Position numbers and translations under genes: made by a program. The notes below the pieces were generated by a model, which saw only the letters and a program-made list of their open reading frames with translations, was not told where the DNA came from and ran no database searches. A stretch of DNA of 12,660 nucleotides from an uncultured Bacteroides sp. (GTDB taxonomy: Bacteria > Bacteroidota > Bacteroidia > Bacteroidales > Bacteroidaceae), in NCBI GenBank assembly GCA_905198575.1, contig CAJKDC010000083.1, forward strand, positions 1-12,660, given 5' to 3'. Below are positions 1 through 5,689 of the stretch, piece by piece (positions within the stretch are counted from its first letter, which is position 1; each line of letters begins with the position of its first letter).

Positions 1-21
1 AATTACAAACTTTTAAATCAA

Positions 22-51
22 GAATCAGAAGATGTTTTCAACTGCTGATTC
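22..51 (-). terminator. possible weak terminator after the NVEALA gene
   Basis: GAATCAG (22-28) and CTGATTC (45-51) form a 7-bp stem, extended by two more pairs after one mismatch. It begins 7 bases past the NVEALA stop on the minus strand. The downstream tail is T-rich but broken (TTGATTTAAAAG), so this is a weak intrinsic terminator at best. It could equally be a chance hairpin in AT-rich sequence. Confidence 0.3.
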
Positions 52-57
52 GCATGT

Positions 58-275
58 TTAATTATTTCTGTAATCTAGATAATCATTATGACTTGTTTCA
101 CAGATAGCATTTCGGTCATATGTACACCCTCTATTGCTTTCTCCAACAGCCAATGCTTCTACATTTTCCATGGCAATGTCTGACAGAGCAACTTCCTGTT
201 GAGAAACATATACACTATAACCTGCTACCAAAGCAAATGCAACAATGAAAGTGGCTCCTTAAATTGTTTTTCCAT
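58..275 (-). pseudogene. NVEALA-family exported peptide precursor, frameshifted
   Basis: ATG at 275 reads M-E-K-Q-F-K, then shifts frame and stops after 16 residues. If one base is restored in the AAGGAGCC stretch (near 254-260), a 72-residue protein reads through to TAA at 58-60. It has a short basic start, a hydrophobic segment (about residues 8-24, ending VAGYSVYVS), the motif ALSDIAMENVEALAVGE (about 30-46) and a tail with two cysteines (about 51 and 59). This is the NVEALA protein family (PF14055), small Bacteroidales precursors with a signal-like N terminus whose role is not established. In the downstream frame there is no ATG before the conserved part and an in-frame TAA lies just upstream, so an alternative ATG start does not rescue it. 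A sequencing or assembly error is the main alternative. It lies 197 bp downstream of the plug-like gene and may share its transcript. Confidence 0.8.
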
Positions 276-328
276 GTTATTTCAGTTTTTATGTGTTAAA
301 ATTTAAATTGCATATTCTCTGTGAAGCA

Positions 329-345
329 ACAAATCACCGATTTGT
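329..345. promoter_or_regulatory. 17-bp inverted repeat upstream of NVEALA gene
   Basis: A perfect dyad, ACAAATC (329-335), a 3-base spacer, then GATTTGT (339-345), lies 54 bp upstream of the NVEALA start in the 197-bp gap after the plug-like gene. The 7-3-7 geometry fits a dimeric repressor site or a small leader hairpin. No convincing TAnnTTTG element is visible in this gap, so whether NVEALA has its own promoter is unclear. Confidence 0.35.
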
Positions 346-472
346 GATGTGTCAGAATCAATTCCCCTTTATAAATCATTTCTTAAATGAAGATTCGGAA
401 ATCCTAAAGTAGGCATCTTTACTGACATTATGCTTGCTGTTTGTCTTTAAAAAAGTTTTAACGTTCATATTC

Positions 473-775
473 TTACTTTTTGAGCGTAACTACAATAATC
501 TTCAGGCCTTTCAGTTTCTTATAAGGCTCTACCAGTTTGTACCTGTCAGTGATTCGGACTGACTCTATTTTCTCCGGAGAAATCAAAGACAAAGGATTCT
601 TGTCCGGGGCATGTACATAAATTTTGTTATCAATGACAGTGACTACCGCCGAATCAGTTATCGAATCACACTGATACTCAATTTCAACTTTATCCGATTT
701 CTTTTCCACTTGTTGCGCATAAAGGTTTCCTCCAAAGCACAACGACAGCAAACCCAAAAACAAACTCAAATTCAT
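473..775 (-). CDS. small exported protein with TonB-receptor plug-like tail
   Basis: This is a 100-residue protein starting at ATG 775, 4 bases past the preceding propeller gene's stop. A longer reading from TTG at 799 would overlap that gene and is less likely. Residues 1-20 form a Sec signal peptide (MNLSLFLGLLSLCFGGNLYA, then QQ). The mature part holds VIDNKIYV, then SPEKIESVRI, and ends KGLKIIVVTLKK. That order resembles the end of a TonB-dependent receptor plug domain, where a short displayed segment is followed by a PEdIESI-V-KD motif and a closing GVIlITTKK strand. The usual YG-x-x-GANG part is degenerate here (EPYKKLKGL). No barrel follows, so it cannot be a transporter by itself. It could be a plug-fold adaptor or a relic. 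The plug resemblance is from recognition, not a profile search. Confidence 0.65.
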   Translation of the reverse strand: MNLSLFLGLLSLCFGGNLYAQQVEKKSDKVEIEYQCDSITDSAVVTVIDNKIYVHAPDKNPLSLISPEKIESVRITDRYKLVEPYKKLKGLKIIVVTLKK

Positions 776-779
776 ATTC

Positions 780-1835
780 CTATAAATCACAAATATCAAT
801 GGTATTAATTACATAATCAGAGGTTACCGGGTCGGTTCCCAATAAAATAAGCTGCCTTTCACTGGCCGTAATCATACTGTATTCTTGTGACAAAGCAATC
901 ATTTTCAATGGATTGCCCTTCCAGTCAAAGAGCAGCAGTTTGTCTCCTCCGATTATGTAAGTATCTTTTTCCGGAGATTGTTTTCCACTGAAAAGTCCTA
1001 CACAATACTTATCCGTTACAGCCATACCGAAAAAACCGTTCACATTCTCTCTCAGAAACAAAACAGAAGAAGAGGTGCTCGTAGAATTATTCACGAACTG
1101 AGGATGCGAAACCACATGCTGTCTCAACAATCTAGGGTGAGCCATGTCGCTCATATCATAGAACAAGGCTATTTGTCCGTCCCTCTCCCCTACAGCGAAC
1201 ACTTTTTCTTTCGCATTATACACCATCCCCGCAGGTTGGTAGGCAAAGGCATTTTCCTGATAACTGCAATCCGTCCTAGAATCATCCTTAGGATAATCTC
1301 CAAAAACACTTACTTTCTGTCCCTCCTTGTTGTATATAACAAAATGCTTGTTTTCTTCAATGAGACCAGTCGCAACAAAATATTCATCAGACAAAGCTAT
1401 AACCTTGAATGGGAACATCTTGTCTGAATGTGCAAATCTAATATTCGAACAACGAACCGTATCCTTCTCATAAAAAAACCAAGTAAATTCCTTCTTATTC
1501 TCATCATACAGCCCCAACTTTCCACCAAATGAACTGGCTGCCGAGAACCACAAATATTCATGAGGTCCTTGCCCTCTGTCAGCAAATCTACCAATGTATT
1601 TCCCCGTTTTCCAGTCGAAAGCCGTAACCAGCGGAGATGAATACATATCTATCAGAAAAAGCTTCCCATCAACATAATACATATCAATCGGCTTTCGTAT
1701 GCTATCCACATCGAAAGATAGTTTATGCACCTCCACATTGGGGGATTCGGGAAATAAATCACACATGGAGGCTAAAGAACCGGAACACGAAGAGAGTACA
1801 AGCCCCAAAAACAAACTATAAAAAAATTTTTTCAT
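780..1835 (-). CDS. BF3164-family (TolB-like 6-bladed propeller) lipoprotein
   Basis: The 351-residue product starts at ATG 1835. Its signal peptide ends in a lipobox (LSSC, lipidated Cys17), so it should be anchored in the envelope. The rest is beta-rich with repeated strand-turn units, including a GQGPHEY motif (about residues 88-94) in the RFADRGQGPHEYLWFSAA segment. This motif is typical of BF3164-type lipoproteins (TolB-like, PF15869). No catalytic residues are evident; propellers of this type probably bind a ligand or partner. Genes of this family often lie beside NVEALA precursors, and one lies two genes downstream here. It follows the thioredoxin/DUF1573 lipoprotein gene by 94 bp and precedes the plug-like gene by 4 bp, so it is probably co-transcribed with the latter. 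Its ligand is unknown. Confidence 0.85.
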   Translation of the reverse strand: MKKFFYSLFLGLVLSSCSGSLASMCDLFPESPNVEVHKLSFDVDSIRKPIDMYYVDGKLFLIDMYSSPLVTAFDWKTGKYIGRFADRGQGPHEYLWFSAASSFGGKLGLYDENKKEFTWFFYEKDTVRCSNIRFAHSDKMFPFKVIALSDEYFVATGLIEENKHFVIYNKEGQKVSVFGDYPKDDSRTDCSYQENAFAYQPAGMVYNAKEKVFAVGERDGQIALFYDMSDMAHPRLLRQHVVSHPQFVNNSTSTSSSVLFLRENVNGFFGMAVTDKYCVGLFSGKQSPEKDTYIIGGDKLLLFDWKGNPLKMIALSQEYSMITASERQLILLGTDPVTSDYVINTIDICDL

Positions 1836-1929
1836 TAATATTAAAATGATTGGTTAGTAATCTTATGAGAATAAAAAGTAGTCTCAAAATAGAAGATATG
1901 AGACAATCTGACTTATCATCAAACCATAA

Positions 1930-2790
1930 TTATTTTAGCTTTAGCTTTTCCAAAGTAAAGGACTTCTCAGGGATATTGCCATATATCGTTATGGTTCGCC
2001 AGAAATCACCCGGCTCTTCTGCCTTGTATTCAACCGTCATTGCAGCTTTCCCTCCGGGTGGTATCTCATCCCAGTCATATTCCGCAGTCATACAGTCGCA
2101 TGATGTTGTTGTTCCCTTTATTCGGAATACTTCATTTCCGGTGTTTTTAAGGATAATCTTCCTGCTTGCCGTCATGTTTTCTCCTACCACGCCATAATGA
2201 TATTCCGCAGAATCTGCCTGAATCGTGGTGACCGGCAGTGAAACTGCTTCAATTCCCGCTATTTCCTTCAGGTAAAGGTCCTTTACAGACAGATTGTGAA
2301 TGGGGTTTCCTATCACCTTGACACGATTTTCAGAGTCAACCAGAAATGTCTGGAACATCATTTCCCCGGGAAAACGGTTCAGTTTATAGAAACTGTCTTC
2401 CGTGTCTATACATACAGGATGCGAAAAATTGTCGCGCCTCAAGATATATCTCAATTCACGTACATTCTTTGTCTGGAAGAAGAATACAAACGGGACATTT
2501 CCGTCACTAAGTGAATCCACCTCGTGCATGAATTCCTTCCATTTTGGCAGCTGAAGCTTGCAACTGATACAGCCCACAGAATCGACAAAGACCACTACCT
2601 TGTAGTTCGACTTTGGTATTTTATATGAAACTGTATCAGTTCCTTGAATAGTAAAAATCGAATGAGTAGGGAAAGTTATTTCTTGGCCATCCCATTCTTT
2701 TACTATATCCAGAATACGCTTGTGCTCCGTTTTTTGACAAGAAAATAAAATACAAGTCACAAATAATAAACTACAAAACTTATTTAACAT
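1930..2790 (-). CDS. thioredoxin-like / DUF1573 envelope lipoprotein
   Basis: This is a 286-residue lipoprotein with lipobox LFSC (Cys18). Residues about 60-160 look like a thioredoxin-like fold: a hydrophobic strand (YKVVVFVDS), then VGCISCK with CxxC at Cys74 and Cys77, a helix, and later strands (VPFVFFFQT, then MFQTFLVDSENRV). Residues about 190-285 are a DUF1573-type Ig-like domain: an ILKNTGNEVFRI strand, TTTSCDCMTAEYDW with Cys231 and Cys233, then EIPPGGKAAMTVEY and a closing ITIYGN strand. The combination is found in Bacteroidales surface or periplasmic lipoproteins. Redox activity is plausible from CxxC, but the canonical Trp before the first Cys is replaced by Gly, and no substrate is evident. 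It lies upstream of the propeller lipoprotein gene on the same strand. Confidence 0.8.
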   Translation of the reverse strand: MLNKFCSLLFVTCILFSCQKTEHKRILDIVKEWDGQEITFPTHSIFTIQGTDTVSYKIPKSNYKVVVFVDSVGCISCKLQLPKWKEFMHEVDSLSDGNVPFVFFFQTKNVRELRYILRRDNFSHPVCIDTEDSFYKLNRFPGEMMFQTFLVDSENRVKVIGNPIHNLSVKDLYLKEIAGIEAVSLPVTTIQADSAEYHYGVVGENMTASRKIILKNTGNEVFRIKGTTTSCDCMTAEYDWDEIPPGGKAAMTVEYKAEEPGDFWRTITIYGNIPEKSFTLEKLKLK

Positions 2791-2951
2791 ATTTGTATAT
2801 TTGAATCTAAAGAAACATGATTGCCTTATTAAATGTTGATTACACTATTAAAGACTTAATGAATTTTCCTTATCCGACATGTCAATTCCTTGTCTAAATA
2901 TGTGGGAGCAAATGACACAGAACTTTTGAAAAAATTATTCTCATGACAGTT

Positions 2952-3326
2952 CTATTTCTTAAATTGACTCCAGACTCTATCTTCAAAAACTGAACTTGTC
3001 AACACTATTGTGTATATCCCGTTATCCGGCAATTCCGAAACTGAAATAGTTATCTGTGCAGAATTCTCTTTCGAAACATTACCTGTTATTAATATGTTGC
3101 CATCATCATCTAAAACTTCATAAATAACAGGTCTGTCTGGTTGTTTATTATATATTTTAATTTCACCTTCTAAATATTCTGAGTGGAAAGGTATATCGGA
3201 AAATAAGCTTTTAATCTCCGGTTGATTAGATTTCCAATCTCCTACCCAACTATAAATCTCTTCAATAGAAAAAACATTTACATTACAGAAGTAACAGAAA
3301 AGTACAAACATTAACCTTTTTTTCAT
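2952..3326 (-). CDS. small secreted protein, DUF3244-like
   Basis: This is a 124-residue protein from ATG 3326. Residues 1-20 are a Sec signal peptide with no lipobox at the expected place. The mature protein has a Trp-rich stretch (YSWVGDW), then a beta-sandwich-like segment: GEIKIYNKQ, VIYEVLDDDGNILITGNV, QITISVSELPDNGIYTIVLT. The order 'ornament-like strand, D-x-x-G-N turn, L-P-x-x-x-Y-T-I strand' resembles DUF3244 domains and type IX sorting-like domains of Bacteroidales. No enzyme motif is visible. It sits 180 bp downstream of the TPR regulator, with its own -7-like element, and 161 bp upstream of the thioredoxin/DUF1573 gene. The 161-bp gap holds no gene or clear terminator. The DUF3244 call is moderate and the function unknown. 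Confidence 0.65.
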   Translation of the reverse strand: MKKRLMFVLFCYFCNVNVFSIEEIYSWVGDWKSNQPEIKSLFSDIPFHSEYLEGEIKIYNKQPDRPVIYEVLDDDGNILITGNVSKENSAQITISVSELPDNGIYTIVLTSSVFEDRVWSQFKK

Positions 3327-3363
3327 ATTTTCATAACAATGTTTTTTTTAGTTTCTATTATTA

Positions 3364-3371
3364 CAAATTTA
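3364..3371 (-). promoter_or_regulatory. candidate -7 promoter element for the DUF3244-like gene
   Basis: On the minus strand this reads TAAATTTG, a full match to the Bacteroidales -7 consensus TAnnTTTG, 37 bases upstream of ATG 3326. No TTTG -33 box is seen at the usual 19-21 base spacing. The region is very AT-rich, so chance matches are likely. Confidence 0.4.
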
Positions 3372-3412
3372 GCGATAAAAACTATTTTATTATTACCTTT
3401 TAGATGGATTTC

Positions 3413-3502
3413 GTATAGACAAAATATTTTATTTTATAATAATAAATGCTTGATATTCTGACTATTATAATTATAAAGAAAAATAAAGTATAGACAAGAT
3501 AT
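3413..3502. repeat. imperfect 15-bp direct repeat pair
   Basis: GTATAGACAAAATAT (3413-3427) and GTATAGACAAGATAT (3488-3502) match at 14 of 15 bases, 75 bp start to start. They lie between the end of the TPR regulator gene and the DUF3244-like promoter. They could be paired binding sites for the neighbouring regulator or another factor. The role is inferred from position only. Confidence 0.5.
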
Positions 3503-3506
3503 GACT

Positions 3507-5333
3507 CTAATATTGCCAAAGCCAAATATCAAAGCTCTTTTCAGCCTTTATATTTGGTATGACTGAGTATATTTTGTTTTTCACACGCAGTTTTCTCCTA
3601 GAAACAGATGTAGAAGCTATATTAAGGAACAATGAAATTTCTGGTATGGAAAAACGTAGTTTGATCAGACAACATAGTATAAGTTCATTCTCATTTAGTA
3701 AGGGAACATCAGACAACAACCTATGTGTGAAATCTTGAAATATATCATCGGTAATCCTTATAATATCCTTCAATTCTTTATCCTTCAAGTATGTAGGATT
3801 TGAATGGAGTTTATTCAATAACGGAATCTGTTCCAGTAATAATGTGCATAGTTCATTTTCACGCTTTTCAAGTCTATAAAGTCTGTCAGATAAGAGTTTT
3901 ATATTTGAAAGTTCGTATTCTTCTACAGAATAGGAAGCTATCTTTTTTTGCAGATTCATTTTCTCCGAACATAACTTTTTGTTTTCCTCTTTCAAAGATT
4001 CAAGTGCTTCCAGCTGCTCTATGTAAAAATCTTCTTTTTTGCTGCTTTCATCGAATTGTTGTTGAAGTTCTTCAATATAAGATTCATTCTTATCAACCTC
4101 AAGTTCCTTTTGATGCAATGAAATAGCAAGTTGAGCGATTTCCTCTTCTTTTCTATGTATAGCCATTTTCTTGTGAAAATAGAAGAAAACAAATGATACA
4201 GTTAGTAATAACACAATAACTACAGCAATCATCAGCCAGTTGAAGATATAAGCCTTTTCCAGCTCCAGCCTCTGTTTATCGTTAGTCAATTTTTCATTGT
4301 CATATTTTTCCTTGTATGCTATAATCTCCTTGCTCTTGTTAAGGGTTATTATAGAGTCGTTATAGAATAGCAATGAATCACAATAGCTTGTCAAATATTT
4401 ATGGTATTGGGGCTGATTCCCTAATTTGTACAAGATCTCATATACGGAAGCTTTTGTATAGATATTATCAGTGTGCAATGCTTTATTAAGATAGAAGTAG
4501 GCTGAGTCATATTGCTTGAGATAGAAATAATTTTTTCCAATCAGTGATGATGACTGGAATTTCATAGGAAAGGATTTCAGGATTTCCAATGATTTTAAGA
4601 ACTGTGAACTGTTTTTATATACAAGAGCTATTTCCGTCTGGATGCCATAATAATAGGCTTTATTATTAAATCCTAATTCAACGGCTATATTGCTACATTT
4701 ATGATAGGTTTCAATTGCTTTGGGGAGTTCATTTAAGATACAATAGCATCTGGCCAAATATTGTAATGCCCCCATCTGATACCGCTTATTGGAATCCTTC
4801 ACTGCATAATCGTATGCTTCAGTACATGCATCTAGCGCGTACACGTTGAGTTTACGATATAAATATAGTTTTCCTAAAGAAGACATTATAAGATATCCGG
4901 TTTTATAATCTTTTGTTTTCTCTACTTCTGATTTACCCTCCAGATAATATTTCATTGCTTCTTCTATATTACCAAGTTCATAATTTATATCACCCATGTA
5001 AAGAGCTGACATTGCTTTTCTTCGGGCATTATCTGTGGACTTGTAATAATCGTATGCTATCTTCATAAGCGAATCTGAAGGAATCTTTATTGCCAGCTTC
5101 ACCTTAGCCTGTGAGGTCAGCAGGCACCAAAGCGCATAATTCTCTTTATCCTTACGTGCTGACGGCATCGGCATGGCTTCCAGTATGTGCAACGCACTGT
5201 CCGGATGGTCAAACATCACCTCCTCCGCTTTTGGAAGTTCTGTCGTTTGCTTTTTTACTTTATAATTCTGGCTACATCCTACAATCATTAAAATGCTGCA
5301 GATTGTAATAATTATATGTGTTCTTGTCCGCAT
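3507..5333 (-). CDS. TPR sensor-like protein with one TM helix and HTH-like C-terminus
   Basis: This is a 608-residue protein from ATG 5333. Residues 1-20 form a signal peptide ending MIVGC, a possible lipobox (Cys20). Residues about 105-290 hold several TPR-like helical pairs (for example MSALYMGDINYELGNIEEAM and GALQYLARCYCILNELPKAI). A single membrane helix lies at about 365-386, followed by a long coiled coil (about 387-500). The C-terminus (about 545-590) reads LNENELILCCLIKLRFSIPEIS, then SVSRRKLRVKNKI, resembling the HTH of LuxR-type proteins. The expected topology is periplasmic TPRs and a cytoplasmic coiled coil plus HTH, that is, a membrane-spanning one-component regulator. Such proteins are common in Bacteroidales, usually annotated only as tetratricopeptide repeat proteins. 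As first gene of the accessory set it may control the genes after it. DNA binding and target are inferences. Confidence 0.8.
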   Translation of the reverse strand: MRTRTHIIITICSILMIVGCSQNYKVKKQTTELPKAEEVMFDHPDSALHILEAMPMPSARKDKENYALWCLLTSQAKVKLAIKIPSDSLMKIAYDYYKSTDNARRKAMSALYMGDINYELGNIEEAMKYYLEGKSEVEKTKDYKTGYLIMSSLGKLYLYRKLNVYALDACTEAYDYAVKDSNKRYQMGALQYLARCYCILNELPKAIETYHKCSNIAVELGFNNKAYYYGIQTEIALVYKNSSQFLKSLEILKSFPMKFQSSSLIGKNYFYLKQYDSAYFYLNKALHTDNIYTKASVYEILYKLGNQPQYHKYLTSYCDSLLFYNDSIITLNKSKEIIAYKEKYDNEKLTNDKQRLELEKAYIFNWLMIAVVIVLLLTVSFVFFYFHKKMAIHRKEEEIAQLAISLHQKELEVDKNESYIEELQQQFDESSKKEDFYIEQLEALESLKEENKKLCSEKMNLQKKIASYSVEEYELSNIKLLSDRLYRLEKRENELCTLLLEQIPLLNKLHSNPTYLKDKELKDIIRITDDIFQDFTHRLLSDVPLLNENELILCCLIKLRFSIPEISLFLNIASTSVSRRKLRVKNKIYSVIPNIKAEKSFDIWLWQY

Positions 5334-5352
5334 GATATTGGTCCTTTGGGGG

Positions 5353-5360
5353 CAAAATTA
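5353..5360 (-). promoter_or_regulatory. candidate -7 element of the TPR regulator promoter
   Basis: On the minus strand this reads TAATTTTG, matching TAnnTTTG, 19 bases upstream of ATG 5333. A start site near 5348 would leave a leader of about 15 bases. The -33 position has no TTTG, which would fit an activator-dependent or weak promoter. Confidence 0.45.
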
Positions 5361-5515
5361 CAAAATATATAAATTCTACACTTAATATAATTGTGAATAT
5401 TCATAGAATTTTCCTTCACTATTGTTTTGGTTGGTCTAAAGCGTTCTATAATTACATTTAGTCGTATAAGTGTGACAGTATAAACTCACTTTATCACAAA
5501 AAAGAAAAACCTTTA

Positions 5516-5527
5516 GCATTGCAATGC
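5516..5527. repeat. 12-bp palindrome with core CATTGCAATG (copy 1)
   Basis: GCATTGCAATGC is a perfect palindrome whose inner 10 bases (5517-5526) recur 44 bp away at 5561-5570. It lies in a 356-bp stretch without genes (5334-5689), between the pepD terminator and the TPR regulator promoter. It looks like one of two operator-like sites. Confidence 0.55.
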
Positions 5528-5555
5528 AAAAGTTACGTCTTAACAATAACCAATG

Positions 5556-5575
5556 TTTATCATTGCAATGATAAA
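5556..5575. repeat. 20-bp perfect palindrome with core CATTGCAATG (copy 2)
   Basis: TTTATCATTGCAATGATAAA is its own reverse complement over all 20 bases without a spacer. The core CATTGCAATG is shared with the palindrome at 5516-5527, 44 bp (about four helical turns) away. An extra half site CAATG lies at 5551-5555. The site is about 220 bp upstream of the TPR regulator start. A dimeric transcription factor site is the simplest reading; the factor is unknown. No run of T follows, so it is unlikely to be a terminator. Confidence 0.6.
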
Positions 5576-5614
5576 GCAATAAAGTACTGAAAAACGACTT
5601 ACAGACAAACCAAC

Positions 5615-5648
5615 AAAAAAGGGCTGCTCCACTTTCATGGAACAACCC
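5615..5648 (-). terminator. intrinsic terminator of pepD
   Basis: On the minus strand GGGTTGTTCCA and TGGAGCAGCCC form an 11-bp stem (two G-U pairs) with a 6-base loop, followed at once by six T. It begins about 40 bases past the pepD stop and closes the YbhN-pepD unit. Confidence 0.88.
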
Positions 5649-5689
5649 TCTTCGAAACGTTTATCGGTTCCTGCAAGCAGGCCAGCCGT

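Noticed and set aside
978..1427. 149-residue plus-strand open frame
   Set aside because: It is antisense to the propeller lipoprotein gene, with no domain, and low-complexity Arg/Ser/Ile composition typical of a shadow frame.
1881..1904. GTCTCA/TGAGAC hairpin between the DUF1573 and propeller genes
   Set aside because: It has only a 6-bp stem with a 12-base loop and a broken T tail; too weak to call as a terminator or attenuator.
2919..2953. AGAACT/AGTTCT inverted repeat at the end of the DUF3244-like gene
   Set aside because: It has a 6-bp stem with a 23-base loop and no T run; likely chance in AT-rich sequence.
5516..5575. Palindromes as ends of an insertion sequence or as a CRISPR array
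   Set aside because: No transposase, target duplication or regular spacers; only two copies of a short core.
5436..5645. 69-residue minus-strand open frame in the gap before pepD's terminator
   Set aside because: It overlaps the pepD terminator and both palindromes, is Cys/Phe-rich without a domain, and has no promoter-like element that fits.
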